A stretch of DNA of 64,000 nucleotides from Trileptium ribeirensis (taxonomy: Eukaryota; Nematoda; Enoplea; Enoplida; Thoracostomopsidae), in the NCBI GenBank assembly GCA_030248225.1, contig JASANE010028084.1, positions 1-64,000 on the forward strand, written 5' to 3'. A program made the translations under genes and the position numbers. Positions 35,347 through 48,239 of the stretch are shown here, one piece after another (position 1 is the first letter of the stretch; each line of letters starts with the position of its first letter). A model generated the notes under the pieces. The model was not told the DNA's origin and did no database searches. It saw only the letters and a program-made list of their open reading frames with translations.

Positions 35347-36729
35347 AGCCGGAGCCATTTGTGTTCGGCTTTATTTAAGAAGCACAAGAAGGAGTTGATA
35401 CCAATATTACTAATAATAATACGCCGCTAAATGAAACAACCTGAATGAAATTTACGACTGAATGCAACTGTGTTAAAACGATTTATCGTAAGAGTCCACG
35501 AAATGAAATTTAAATAAAACCCAGATCAGAAGCTGTAGTTACAAATCCATTTCGTGCTTACTCCAAAATGACAAAGACGTTTTGTTCCACAATAGTCATA
35601 TTTTATTACATAATCGAGTTATTTCGTTTGATGGGCACTCAGAGAAAGCTATTGTTTCAAATTTGTTGGAAAAATATAGACAAATAATTTATAAATAATA
35701 TAACATCTAATTAATTAGTGTTTCAATCACAATTAAAACAACTGCCTGCAAGCGACCTCACACAAAGATATCTATTTGGTGTATTTGGGTATAATTTCTG
35801 AATTACCCATTAATACAAATAGATTTTCTTTGTTTGAGGTTGTAAATTAATACAATGTCCTTACATGTAATTACTGTGGATATTGCGTTCTATTTCTTTG
35901 TATTTCCCGCTACAACTGAGCTCAAAGCTCAAAATCATATCAACTATCAATTCGTTTTAATACTTTATTGCTATAGCGTTCGTAACTAAAATTTAACACA
36001 GTTTTAATATATCTTTTGTCTTAGAGTGCCGTCATTATTTTTATATATTTTGTTATAGTCGATTTTCTACATAGAATCAGTCAATGTAGGCACTTCATTT
36101 GTGAAGTCACCGGTGCCGGTCTTCCTGGAATGAAAAATAGGGATGAAATCTATACGTCAACTGTTCACACCTCACAAATGTGTTAGATGGCTGTACGAAC
36201 GGCCTGGGCATAGTTTCGCTGATAATTAACGATCAACTGCATGTGGCCGGCCTTGTTCCGTTTCTCATCTTGTATGTTTTTATTTACCACATGCCCATTT
36301 GTGTTTTGATTTTGTTTGACAGGATCTTTCATCTGGTCTGTATTTTACATGAAAAGTATAACAGTAATGTACAATAAGACTGGCTCGGTAATAAACGATA
36401 TTGTTGGATATTTAAAGTCAACGATGGCTTCATGAGCCTTGTTCTTCTATTTTAGTGGTATGACATGAAGCTTATTGAAATCTTGTTGAAATTAGCGATT
36501 ACAAACTAAAACGGCCAGCATAATGAACGATCCATTGAAGTTAAACAACAAACTATTCATTGGATACACAACAAAACAGCAAAAATTTGCATTTCCCATA
36601 ATGTATAACCTTTGACTTTGCAATATTTCTATGAAATATGACTTAAAATAAACCCTAATCTGACAGTTCAAGCGCTAAAGTGATAGTGTGAGATAGTCTT
36701 ACGCGGCGAGTCGAGGGTGTAAACAAAAC
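35347..36729. other. gene-free AT-rich stretch
   Basis: No motifs, bounded elements or RNA genes seen. The 65-codon frame at 36180-36377 is hydrophobic but has no supporting splice or domain signal. Confidence 0.35.
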
Positions 36730-37700
36730 TTTTGATACGAAAATAACGGACATTCAGCAAAAGCCAGTGCCATAAAGTACTCTGATGGGTCATCATACTC
36801 TGACAATAAATGTACAAATATTACAGCTAATGCTTTTTCGACTGTATTTGCTATTGATAACAAAAATGTCCCTACAATTATTGACATAGCAGCTGCAGAT
36901 CAAAATTTCACTTAGATTACAATTTCGCAACAAATTGCGCATCACTGCTATGTACTCTAGTACGTCACTGTGACGTGTGTTGACTTTGTTGAATTCTAAC
37001 CTAAGCAATTCTACAGATGGACTACCGGCTTTCTTTTTGAAAAAATCTGAAAAACACGCTTTGTGTCTCACTGGCACACATTTTCGAAAATTCATTTCTC
37101 AGTGTTAGTCTGTCAAAACCATGGGTTTCGGCCCATGTAATGCTAGTGTACAAAAGGCGATTCGTCTAACCTCCTCAATTATCGTCCAATATCATTGATA
37201 TCCAATTATTGCAAAATCATGGGAAATCCTGTAAACGATCATACAATGACTTTTTATCCTCAGAACAATATCACAATACCCAAATCCAATCAACATGGAT
37301 TTGTTTCAAACAAATCAACTTGTACTCAGTTGCTCCAGTAAATTAATTACTAATTTACTACATTTGTCGAGTGAAAATTACATCGATGTAGAATACCTTG
37401 ATTTTGAAAAATGTTCGATACATTTCCGCATAGAAAAGTATTGAAAACTCTCTAAGCGGCCGTCTTTTAGAGTGGATTCTAGCGTATTTAGCTGAGCGCA
37501 ACTTCTACGATAAAGATAAGTTATAGCTTTTCATAGGAACAGTCTGTAATCATAGGCTTTCCTTCAGGGCAGCTTTTTTGATCCTGCTTTGCTTATATTG
37601 TATATCAATGATCTAGTAAAGTTGACTTCAACTATGGCGAAAGTCGAACGTAACTATGATTCATCCGTTAGAATCAGTGAAATCTTTTCAACTTAATAAA
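36730..37700 (+). pseudogene. CR1-like reverse transcriptase relic, plus strand
   Basis: Plus-strand remnants in RT order: ANAFSTVFAIDNKNVP near 36830-36875 (the linker before RT), LSNSTDGLPAFFLKK near 37000-37045 (normally GPDGIPxxxLK), KPWVSAHVMLVYK near 37115-37155, NYRPIS near 37175, SNQHGF with NKSTCTQLL near 37290-37340, a damaged YLDFEK block near 37400, GLPSGQ-like and YIVYINDL near 37560-37615. Stops and frameshifts separate the blocks and the FADD block is not found before 37700. It is a truncated copy of the same broad clade as the minus-strand elements but divergent in sequence. The 100-codon frame on the other strand at 36793-37095 is a shadow of it. Confidence 0.85.
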
Positions 37701-39496
37701 TATTGTGAACACTTGTTTAATATTATTACGAGAACACAATGTTTGTCTAGTTGCCTACATCCATTAGTTGCATTTTTCTATTGCAGATATGTATCATATT
37801 TTATTAAATTTTGGGTAAGTGATTAATTGAAAAACATTATAAGAAAGTATTTTACGAATGTCCATTAATTATAGTGTCAACAAAACTAACGTTTACTTTT
37901 ACTTTACACTACCTTTCGCTACGTTCAACCTAATAGCAATATTATCTACTGTCGAAAATGAAAATGTTCCTGTTTTCTATCATTTGTAAACTGCATGTTT
38001 GGGCTGATGTGTAAAGTAGAGAACAAATAAATTTTTTATCCTCCAACACATTATTTGCACTCATAAATTTCTTTGCAGAAATTACGCTTTTTGCATTACT
38101 GCGGTTGCCCCGATTGAGACTCGCAACCTTAGACCACGAAGACACTTTGCTTGTAGTCACCGGGATTGTTAGCAATTATAAACGGGATTGTTAGCGATTC
38201 AAACAAGCTATTAGTATAAATGCTAATATTAACTGAAATATATTTTCAGATTGCTACGTACTGGACCCGAAGAATCCGTAGTTTCAGCTTCTGTGATTTG
38301 TGTTTATTCATAGAAGTGCTAAAAACTCGGAAACTTTAAATTACCATATATTGGTATATTATTGCAATCGAGTATCGTGCAGACTCTGCCGGATATATAA
38401 TATAAACTTGACAACGTAACTTCCATTAGTGGCAAACGAAGGCGAATAACGAATAACAGAATTAAGATCTTCTTATATTTTTCGCTAGTCTATGTTTCAA
38501 TATATATCGATGGTAGGCGTCTTAATAAATAGGTAAACATTTAGGCTGCTGCTAATCTGAAAATGTATGTTTGTATCTGTTTTAATTCGGCACTAACAAA
38601 TTCCACTATGGCAGAAGCTCTCGCAATTTCTGTTTGATAGCTATGTGTTCTGAGTTAAATTCCCAAATGTTCAAACTTACTTAGAAAAGATGTTAGCAAA
38701 ATGCGGAATTATATGCATTAATTTTAAGTCGTTTATAGCTATTGAATTGCCCGAATATTTTACTCTGTGAACCTGATTGATTATAACGCCGTAGATATCT
38801 GAAGCATATCTTTATAGAAAAGCTGTGAATGCATATAGATTTCACTTCGAAGTAGGTTTTCAAGTTTTGGAAAAAATTTCTGTTGTGATCAGCACTAACA
38901 TACAGATTGCTTGTTGAAATGTGAAATAGTGTTGTAGAATTTACATCTAGTCACACATACTGGTCGGCGCCACATTTGACAACAACGTTCGTGACTAAAA
39001 ATTAGATCCCATGATAATCATATACACATTAGAATAATAAATCCCCCGTTGTTAGCATTGGCTGCTTAGGCATATTGTAACGCATATACCATGCGTAATA
39101 ACACAAAATTCTAAAATAATGACACTGCATACTGGTTGTCGCAAAACATTTAATTTAATAATATAGCTGCTAAGATTTTATAAATGGTAATAATTAAGGA
39201 ATTACAAGCACGCATAGTGCGAAGTTTTTACCATAAAAGCAGGGAAAACTTCACAGGAGTACACCATGACAAAACTTTAATGTTCAATTTTTAGTTAGCA
39301 TAGGCCAAAAATTTGCCGCAGACTTACAGGGACAAAGTCTAAATGGTTACCCTAAGGGCAAAACTTAGCATGAGAAGTTTGTCGGAGTGCTTACATGATC
39401 CTAATGTTTCTAATGAATCGGGACCCCACTGGAGATGGACAATTTTAAGTTTACTTATATCTGGATTCAAGAAAATTATGACTTATGAGGGTTTAC
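37701..39496. other. gene-free AT-rich stretch
   Basis: No recognised features. A 77-codon minus-strand frame at 37942-38175 has no motif. Confidence 0.35.
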
Positions 39497-39989
39497 CTAC
39501 ATTAATCGATTAATCGGTACTAACCGGTTTATTTACTCGTCCGAACATTCTTACGTTAATTTTGCTGCGATGACCGTTCTGTTGGTGACTAGTCTTAGCA
39601 ACGTTCAACAAGAGCGATTCTACATTAATCGATTAATCGGTACTAACCGGTTTATTTACTCGTCCGAACATTCTTACGTTAATCTTGCTGGGATGACCGT
39701 TATGTTGGTGACTAGTCTTAGCAGCGTTCAACAAGAGCGATTCTACATTAATCGATTAATCGGTACTAACCGGTTTATTTACTCGTCCGAACATTCTTAC
39801 GTTAATCTTGCTGCGATGACCGTTCTGTTGGTGACTAGTCTTAGTAGCGTTCAACAAGAGCGATTCTACATTAATCGATTAATCGGTACTAATCGGTTTA
39901 TTTACTTGTCCGAACATTCTTACGTTAATCTTGCTGCGATGACCGTTCTGTTGGTGACTAGCCTTAGCAGCGTTCAACAAAAGCGATTG
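39497..39989. repeat. minisatellite, 123-bp unit, four copies
   Basis: The start CTACATTAATCGATTAATCG recurs at 39497, 39620, 39743 and 39866, an exact 123-base period, with roughly ten substitutions in total. Each unit holds the perfect 14-bp palindrome ATTAATCGATTAAT. Because 123 is a multiple of three, one frame stays open through the array (154 codons, 39570-40034), repeating a 41-residue sequence. I see no start context, domain or synonymous bias that would support a real protein. Confidence 0.95.
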
Positions 39990-41861
39990 AAATTCGTGGT
40001 GTGTACTTTTAATATGAATATCTGCTGCTTGTAATGATATAAATCGGAGATTTTCGAAAATATCCTAAACGTTCTAGTTCAAAAATATTATGTTCCGCGC
40101 CGTGATATTTAATCCCGGGGCTTCACACTTAGCTGCACAGCTACCGCTCCTCTAGAATTGATATTGCCTGTTCGTGCGTGAGACGAATCTCACTTATTTG
40201 ATACTTCAGTGCCTCATGACAGCATCAGGCACATATATCACAATGAGCCCGACTCAATACGCGGCTTTATCAAATATTTAAACAAATAGATAGCTAACTA
40301 TTATATAGACGTACACGTACTAGTTCACTATTAAACAGATAATTTAAGTGTAGGGCGCCGTTTAAAACTGTACACTTTTAGAAAGGATACAGAAGACATT
40401 GTATGACCAGTTTTGTGAACGTCTGATTGATCATCACGACGGTATATATGGTCAAGGTTGGCAGCTAGGGAAGTCGTGCCAGTAAAATATTCAACACAAA
40501 GAAAGGATGTAGGATAAGTGTGAACAACTGGCAGCTATAAGGTAGCTGTTTATAAAACTAATGAGGACATCATATCTCTTAGAGCTAGCTGTAGCCCTAT
40601 TAAATATAGATGAACCGTTTCATTTAGCATTTCTGTCCAACTGAAGGGCGGAGCACGGAGTTTGGTGCTCCAAAGCATCTCGCTCTACAGCACAAATGTC
40701 TGGAACTATTTGTGTTCTTCACATTGAGTAGCTTTGTGGAAAATTTCATCTTGGTTGCCCAACTGTCCCGACGGAGGGTGTAGATAATTCCTACCTTAGA
40801 ATTTTGATACGAATTTTAGTATGCCTTGCAAGATTTGCTTCAAACTACATATAAATAGCATACTAATTCAAACTATTTCAAAACTGCCACTTTTTTCTTG
40901 TTCATCTTTCTGGAATCCTGCTCATTTCATACTTATATTGTCGCAAGATTTCACTTTTGTAGAAACAGTAGTTATAATATAAATTTCAGAAATCTTATAA
41001 TTGAAGCGCTAATTAGGTTATTGTCAAATCATTTTCATAAAGGACATTAATTTTCTAATAGGTTTTCAGTCTTAATGTTTAAAGTTCTGTATCAGTGTTT
41101 TATTCTATTGAAAAAAAACTTGTGAAAGTAAAACTAGTATATGGATTTTTTATTCGTTTGAAGTATTATCGCCAAATTCGTTTTTACCAAAAAAAAGAAA
41201 TGCTTCTTAACTATGTACACGTCTATATTATAAAATTCAATTTTTTTTTCATAATTCCATAGCCATATTTCGCATTCCATTTTCATATTTGTTCCTACAC
41301 ATCTCGACATACAAAGACGACGTATTATTATTTTAATAAGGCGATTTGTTTACGATGTAATCGATATCGTCAACGACAAAACACGATATTTTGACAGAAA
41401 AAATTAAATGCAGAAAAATTGCATTTTCTTGCACTTACACTTCGGTGTGGCGATACTGCACAGATGCTTTAACTCTGCTCGAAACTATGACAAACTATAG
41501 TTGTGTCGTCTTTCTATGTCGATTGTTGTCTTGTCGCAGTCCAGCGTAGTTGGGCGGGTGAGGATGCGCGTTTCATATGCATTTTTTCCTTAAAAACTGT
41601 ACTGCGCGAACTAAATAGATCAAAGCGATATGAGATGAGATGTAATGTAAAAAATGTAATTTGGATTTTATTGCTGGTGCAAATTGTTGTTGTTATAAGA
41701 CGACTTATAAGTTGAGATTTTATTCTCTAATTTAAAGTTAGAATGTAATGTAATTCTCTAATTTAAAATTACAACGTAATGTTGATAATCGTTACAAATT
41801 ACGAAGACTTCAATTTTAGCAGTTGGACTTATTGATGACGAGGCAAATTCGGTAATATTAT
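39990..41861. other. gene-free stretch
   Basis: A slightly GC-richer portion lies at 40095-40260 and 40640-40790 without motifs. The remainder is AT-rich. No bounded elements. Confidence 0.35.
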
Positions 41862-42305
41862 GCGGGATTCACGTTATAATGTCCCCACCACTTGGAACTT
41901 ATGTACCCCACACAGTGGCAGGCACATCCTAGACTACAGGGTGTCTTAGACACCCCTGTGTTTTTAAATAAAGTTTCAAATAAATTTCAAACAAAGCTAG
42001 CTAATAGTTTTGCTTATTTCAGACGGTGTCAATGAACCGTCGTTGCTTTTTCGTTTTGCTGAGGGTTTCCGCCACCCCGTGGGGTCATTTTACATAGGGC
42101 CTACAGGATACCCTAGAAACACCGTATTGGCAAGCATAAAACACCGAAATACTGCATTGCCAAAATGAGGTATCTAGGGGTGTGCCCGACACCCTCATAT
42201 TTTGTTATATGGTGTGGGTGTCACTGTCACCATCTTTACGGTATAGTCTACACTACTGGGGGACCAAAGTTCCAACTGTTGGGGACATTATAACGTGAAT
42301 CCGGC
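41862..42305. mobile_element. inverted-repeat transposon family TCACGTTATAATGTCCCC, copy 2
   Basis: A 444-bp element with inverted ends of about 35 bases: left GCGGGATTCACGTTATAATG, then TCCCCACCACTTGGAACTT; right (complement) GCCGGATTCACGTTATAATG, then TCCCCAACAGTTGGAACTT. ATTAT lies directly on both sides (41857-41861 and 42306-42310). It shares ends and parts of the interior (GGTGTC... words such as GGGTGTCTTAGACACCC) with copy 1 at 24527. Non-coding. Confidence 0.9.
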
Positions 42306-43981
42306 ATTATATGATTGGTGAAAGTTTCCCCCAAAACACTTTCAAACAAGCTTGTATTATTTAGTGTAGAGTTTAGGTATCTATCCTGAGTCTTTGATAC
42401 CGAGCATATTAAACAATGTAGTCAGGCTATTTCTTAATGGTGACGCTTGCAAGGATGATCTTAGTTTCAGATGCAAAACGTTTCCAGCTACAACATCTCA
42501 TGGACGAAAACGGAATACTACTACTTGTAAAAAGTTGTAGTGTCTTGTAAAGCAAAACAAAACGATAAGTGAAAGTTCAGCTAGATGCTTTGCCATGTTC
42601 GTTCAGGTTTGGCAACTCCATTTTTGTATTGCAGGGTCACATATTTCTCTGTAAACTGTGATGCCGGCAGTAAGTAAATATCTAACTACGGACACATTTC
42701 CCAGACATACGATTAATTTTTGAGCTAAATCCATTTGAAACTGATCATGTCAATATCAAAATTCGAGCCTAAACCTTTGTAAAAGCAAGTAAAGGAACCA
42801 CAGCTGTGATTGTCATATAAAAGGGCACACATCCTAAAATGGGCTAAATTGGTTTAAATCAATGGTCACAGATTTTGTAAGTGTACAAAATGCACTGAGG
42901 CGTTTGCTAAACGATCTAATGTAGTGTATCTAATTATGTTGCAAGTATCTTATATATAGCGAGGTAATAACATGAAAACTTTCGGGTAATTCATTTAATG
43001 AAGATGTATACACTGTGTACCAACATATGAAATTTAAGTGTATGCGAAGTGTATGTAGTTAGACTGGATATGTTGACGCACATCTTACATAAAAATATAT
43101 TTCTGATAAGTTTTACAAGCGCTTTGTGAAGGTCGGCTAAAGTGAAGTCAGCGCAGAACTGTGCAACTTTCTCGCTCAAGCTATTGTTATCGTACTCGTT
43201 TGAACTCGTCAGCGAAATCTCTGTACGGAGCCTATGCTACAATAATTACGTGGCTGTAGCATATGCTTCCACGAATTTGATGTCGTCTATTATGTGGATA
43301 AAACTCAGTATACAAATAAATTTGTCTGTTTATGCATTAAATTTGCATTTTCTATGAACAACGCATTAGCATCTCGACATCGACTTCAATTTAATCGCCC
43401 GTCTTAACAACTTTAACCTTGAACCTCCGAACTAAACACTTGAAAAATATAAGATTTTTGTCAAATTAACAAATTTTTGCAACATTAATTGCTTTATTCT
43501 GTATTTTTTCAGAATAATAGAAATTTTACCATATTTTTCACAAATTTCGTAGCTCATTTGTTGCTAAACACGTTGTTTTAAAAACAAATTATCACTTATT
43601 TTGCCAAAATCGAATTTTATGAACCATATAAATGCACAAAACATAAAATATATATCGAATACTATATAGATTCTTTATTGTCGAAGAATAAAATTAGTAT
43701 ATATGTTTATCTATTTTTCACACACATTTATATGCTGTCAAACATAGAAATATACACTTCACATACATGTAAAAATATACTAGTTTTTGCATGTTGAACA
43801 GTAAAACTATTATAATTTTCACGCGCATTACTACTCAGTTCCAAATGTATTTACTATTGAGTAGTATACATAAAATATTTAAGCAAAATTCATAAAATTC
43901 CCATAAATTTTTAGTCGTGAACGTCTGAACTTCCGTCCGTCCGTCCGTCAACGGCGTCTAAAACCTATTAGATCCAGCAGT
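42306..43981. other. gene-free AT-rich stretch
   Basis: No coding features. A short CCGT tandem repeat lies at 43932-43949, next to the following element. Confidence 0.35.
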
Positions 43982-43985
43982 TTAA

Positions 43986-44250
43986 CCCTTTCATGCCCGA
44001 ATTAATTTGTGTATCGTGTAATGTTTGACAAACTCAAGCCTGCGCCAGGGATCGAACCCGAAACGCACGGGTGAGACTTGTGTACGCAAACCACTGAGCT
44101 ATCGGAGAGCTGTTGCTCGGTTCCTTAAGGAATCTCACAATGCGAGCGAATAACAACGCACGTTCAAACGTACGATATACGACAAACTCAGTAAACCCAA
44201 CGAGTCGCAATGTGCGTTGGGTCCATTTGGGCCTGGTGGGCATGAGAGGG
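43986..44250 (-). mobile_element. piggyBac-type MITE carrying a tRNA-like Pol III promoter
   Basis: A 265-bp element is bounded by TTAA on both sides (43982-43985 and 44251-44254) and by 13-bp inverted ends, CCCTTTCATGCCC and GGGCATGAGAGGG, one mismatch. TTAA duplication with CCC-type ends is the piggyBac signature. On the minus strand the interior has a perfect box A (TAGCTCAGTGG, complement of 44091-44101) and a perfect box B (GGTTCGATCCC, complement of 44048-44058), that is, a tRNA-like segment. A second copy at 63389-63657 and a worn one near 16430 share a block GAGCAAYAGCTC just upstream of box A. Open frames containing PSNSSxIAQW in the two good copies are translations of this repeat, not genes. 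Confidence 0.85.
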
Positions 44251-44254
44251 TTAA

Positions 44255-47200
44255 ACTATGGCGTTGTGAGGAGACCATGTACAGATTGTAGGGTTTGGAG
44301 TTTATCATTACGAAGTGTTATACAAAATATAGAGCGACTAGATAATTTTTGGTTTTCCACTGACAGAAATCAGAGATAACTCAAAGCGGTAATTTTTAAT
44401 TGGGCTCAAAATGTTTGTGCTAAATGTTTAACATTATGCTAATTATTAGGCATAGCTGCTCTAAATGCCGTGCTGTCCTTTAGCTCTGCTAAATATTAAG
44501 TAGGAACATATGCTACATATTTAGTATAACTACACTAATTATTCGGTAAAATTAGGATAATTAAGGGCCTTAAATGTTTAACATATGCCAAGCTAAAAAT
44601 TTATTAGAATTATGTTTAAAAACTTAAACTTAATTCATGATATTGCTAAATAATAAGTATGTTTTAGCTTTGTTTTGCTACTTAAGTTGAGTAGTATACT
44701 TAGGCCTAAATCTTAGTTTAATAAAGCTTACTGTAAAGTATCAAATTTTGTCAAAAGTTTGGAAGAAGCATAAATATGCTACAAATTAAGCATTATTACC
44801 CGATATATATATATTAATCATATGACAATGATAATATACCTTAAGCATAAGTATTTCCTGTGTGGCTGTGTAAATTTCGGTGTATACAGATGTAGACAGC
44901 TCATTCAACATTAAAACTGTGACTTCTTTTTCAACTTTCCATCATATATTAACGTGACCATAATAGCTTTGTAAAGTGCTTTTGTTTCGAATACGAGCCC
45001 TCGCGTGCTGATAATTACCAAGCGACAGAACTTTAGCAAAATGTCGTTTTTCGATATTGCTGAATAAAACAAATCCAGATTTTGTTGTAATCATCCTGAT
45101 ACATAGCTGTGATTAATAAAACGCAATTCCTTTTTGTAAGACTTGTATTTAGCTCAGAAATTTTAGTATTGGACGCAATCTGGATAGAATCGCTACATAC
45201 AGGTAAAGTATTTTAAACAGTTTAGCATCCCAGTTTCATTTAACATACACGAGTATCACAGAGTTAACTAAATCTCAGCGGTATTAAATCCGAATATGTG
45301 ATGGTAATATATGTATTTCACAAATAATTGAACATCCGTTTTTGTGAACGCATATAATTATTACATTTTACGCGCGATTGAATATTTAAATATTTAAAAA
45401 AAAATTTTACTAAAATTTTACAATATCTTATTGAACAAGTATTGATTCTTTCTATCTTCTACGATTTTCATCCAGCAGTACCTATTCGCTTCAACTTGGT
45501 TGGTTTCTTTGTCATCAAACACAAACACTCTATGCCACCAAATACGAATTTACACACTCAGTCAGTTTCGTTTGTAATTTATACGATATTGATATGAGAG
45601 CTCGTCTTGTTTACACTTCCGTTATCTCTTCAACTATAACAAAATTTGTGTAAATATTTACATATTTTAAATTTTGTGCAACTTTATTGCAACTCGGGAC
45701 GCTACAATGCTCATTTTGCCATTCAAACTATAATCGTTCATTGATCCGAATAATCTCAGCAAAACTACTTCATCCATAAGTGGCTGTATAAACTCGAAAC
45801 TATCATGTCTACCTGTTGCACGATGGTCAGTGTATCAATTGTTGAAGTCGGCAATATTTTATTTAGTTCAGTTTTGCTAGTCAGACTCCAATTTCTTGTA
45901 TCTGTAGCAAACTGTGTTTATTAGTTCGTTGCCGGTTTTTATTGTAGTTTTTATTTCGGCATATGCTCCAGTTAGAGGTGGGAACGGGCCGAAATATTTC
46001 GGCCCCGCCCGGCCTGTTTGATACCGAGGTAACCCCGTTTGACCCGGCCCGATGCATTCAAGAATTCGAGCCGGCCCGTTTGTAATCGGATGTGGCTCCA
46101 CGGGTTAGTGTGAAACGGGCCGGATATGCCCACGGTTAAAATTCTCATTTCTAAAATATAATTAGCGGAGTAACCCTTTAAGAGCCTGCGGAATCATGTA
46201 ACTAAGGATGGGCTCATAGTTAGCATAATATGGTCTATTTTAGATTCCACAGCAATAATATGCTGAATAAACTGTGGCATCTACGTTGAAAGGGTTGGTA
46301 TTCATGGTAGCAGCACCTGTAAACGATGTCACTGCGCTGTGGATCATGTCCTCGTCGTGCAGTCAAAGCAGTGTTCGATAAGGTACCGGCTGAAAATCCA
46401 CATATAGCCTAGTAACGAGCGATAATTCAAATTCATTGACAGCCGGTTATCCGGGTATTGGGCAGGGTTACCCTGCAGTTCTGTCTGTCGGGTTAATATC
46501 TTTAAACCTAATGCGATTTCCAGAGCAGATAATTATTTATCGCCTACTGTGCATTAATTAATGTTGGTTTTCAATCAAAAGGGAATAACTTGACTATTAT
46601 TATACCTGAAAACTGTTATCCGATCATCCGACGCCTATGACGCAGTGCTTACATAATTTTTTCTATGTATATACATTGAAAGTATACATCAAGTCTTAAA
46701 TTACCACTTTAGCAAATTTTGACTTGTAAAACTTTCAAAACCTGCATATGTTCTCTTAACTAAATACTTTTTGTCGTCGTTGCATTCTCTAAAAAAGTTT
46801 ATTAAATGATAGATTAAAGATTTAATACGCTAAACGGACTTTCATCATCTCTGGAACTCTACGATGCTGTGTTGAAAATTTGAGGATTCATAGCTTAATT
46901 CTTAATTTCTTAGATTCTACTTCGCTGAAATTAGAAACAGAAATAATTATTATTATGATTAACATTTACTTTTATATTTTTGTATTAATAAAACACTTCG
47001 AATTTAGCTTTACGCAAGTAGCTATTATAAGTTACGTTCGTATGTCTTCGTTCTAGATTAAGTGTTTCATTTTGAGCTTTAGTTAAGAGCCTAGATTTTA
47101 AATATTATGGATTACTAAGTCACGAACTGCTTTTGCTAAGTGATTTCAATAAACTTTCTAAGCGTTTGCAATAATATATACATACAGTTAAGAGACTTAC

Positions 47201-47360
47201 TTACATATATATGTAGGAGTTCTTATGTGATATAATAAACTTACGTATACGGCGCAGGTTTTGATACATTGGCGCATCAGCGTGAACATTATTAGGCGCT
47301 GAATTGCGGTCTTATGGGCTGTCTGTCTATTGAATGCCTTAGAAAAAAGCTGAGACTATA
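44255..47360. other. gene-free stretch with a GC-rich hAT-like remnant
   Basis: From 44380 to 44720 many GCTAAAT/TTTAGC words recur without a fixed period. At 45974-46134 a GC-rich patch starts TAGAGGTGGGAACGGGCCG and ends near the complement of CCGTGGGCATATCCGGCCCG, which resembles the ends of hAT elements, but no target duplication was found. Nothing else recognised. Confidence 0.35.
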
Positions 47361-47368
47361 GCTCTCTC

Positions 47369-48239
47369 GGATCAATTCAAGTTTTCCCTATAACAGAGGG
47401 GCAAACTTGAAAAGAGCACTATAGGGGGATCTTGAATTGGCGAATTTAATAAATTTAAGCGTTCTATTCTTCAGCTTAGGTCTACAAAGGTGCACGGGGG
47501 ATGATCCCCAGCCCAGCAGTGTCAGACTACTCCATCGCCATAGGAGCCGCCCCTGGTAGCTGTGCAGACAGCCGCAGGTTAGCACTAGAGAGGGCTGTTG
47601 GGATAAATTAGCCATGGAGAAAACTTTTGAGATATGAAACAGCTGAACCAAGGGGAACAGTTCCGCGATGTGATCGCACAGCGATTGGAACGCATTTTGG
47701 TAGTCGCGGTCGCGCCAACTAAAGTCGTTGAGGTAACCAAGCAGCATATCGCTACGCACACCATGCATGTGTTTTGTTCGAATACTGTGGCGGTTCCAGT
47801 ACGACTCGATGTTCTGCGTATGAACCCCGAAATGCAGTTGATGATTGACTGTTCCATGGTTCAGGCCAAGCGAGCTGATGCTGTTATACGCGCCCACTGG
47901 TCGATGTGAACGACTGATTCCGGACGAACAATCGCTTTGACAATTGGAAGCAGCGTTGCTTCGTCTCGCCTACAGCAGGTACAGTAGTTGAAGCCATGTT
48001 TGAAGAGTGTTGTGCGAACGTTTGAAGAACGAGCCATCACGGATAGACCGAGTTGTTTTCGTGTGAGAGCAGCCTTTGTTATGGCACTTCCAGTTAATTC
48101 TGTTTTGGTCACATGCATACGCCTCAGTCGCTCACACGCCTTTAGTTGTTCATGTTCATAATTCTTATTACTTTAAACGCACTGAGATATTGTGGGAGAA
48201 ACTTGAAAAGATATTCTAGGGGAAAACTTGAATTGATCC
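47369..48239 (-). mobile_element. Merlin DNA transposon with internally deleted transposase
   Basis: An 871-bp element has perfect 20-bp inverted ends (GGATCAATTCAAGTTTTCCC at 47369-47388, complement at 48220-48239) and flanking 8-mers GCTCTCTC and GCTCTTTT (6 of 8 identical), consistent with Merlin target duplications. On the minus strand the transposase N-terminus is readable near 48110-47985 (WKCHNKGC, then SIRDGSFFKRSHNTLQTWL), followed at once by the C-terminal half in other frames: RRDEATLLPIVKAIVRPESV, HIDQW with the second catalytic Asp near 47902, a one-base frameshift, AYNSISSLGLNHGTVNHQL, and HTQNIESYW with the catalytic Glu near 47807. The family's middle portion, which carries the first catalytic Asp, is missing. 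Related to bacterial IS1016/IS1595 transposases. The copy cannot be autonomous. Confidence 0.9.

Noticed and set aside
39570..40034. 154-codon repeat-protein frame
   Set aside because: It exists because the 123-bp minisatellite period is divisible by three. No independent coding support.
44034..44243. Frames sharing PSNSSxIAQW with 63405-63677
   Set aside because: They are translations of the tRNA-like MITE family, not a conserved protein.
47634..47909. 91-codon plus-strand frame
   Set aside because: Antisense shadow of the Merlin transposase remnant.
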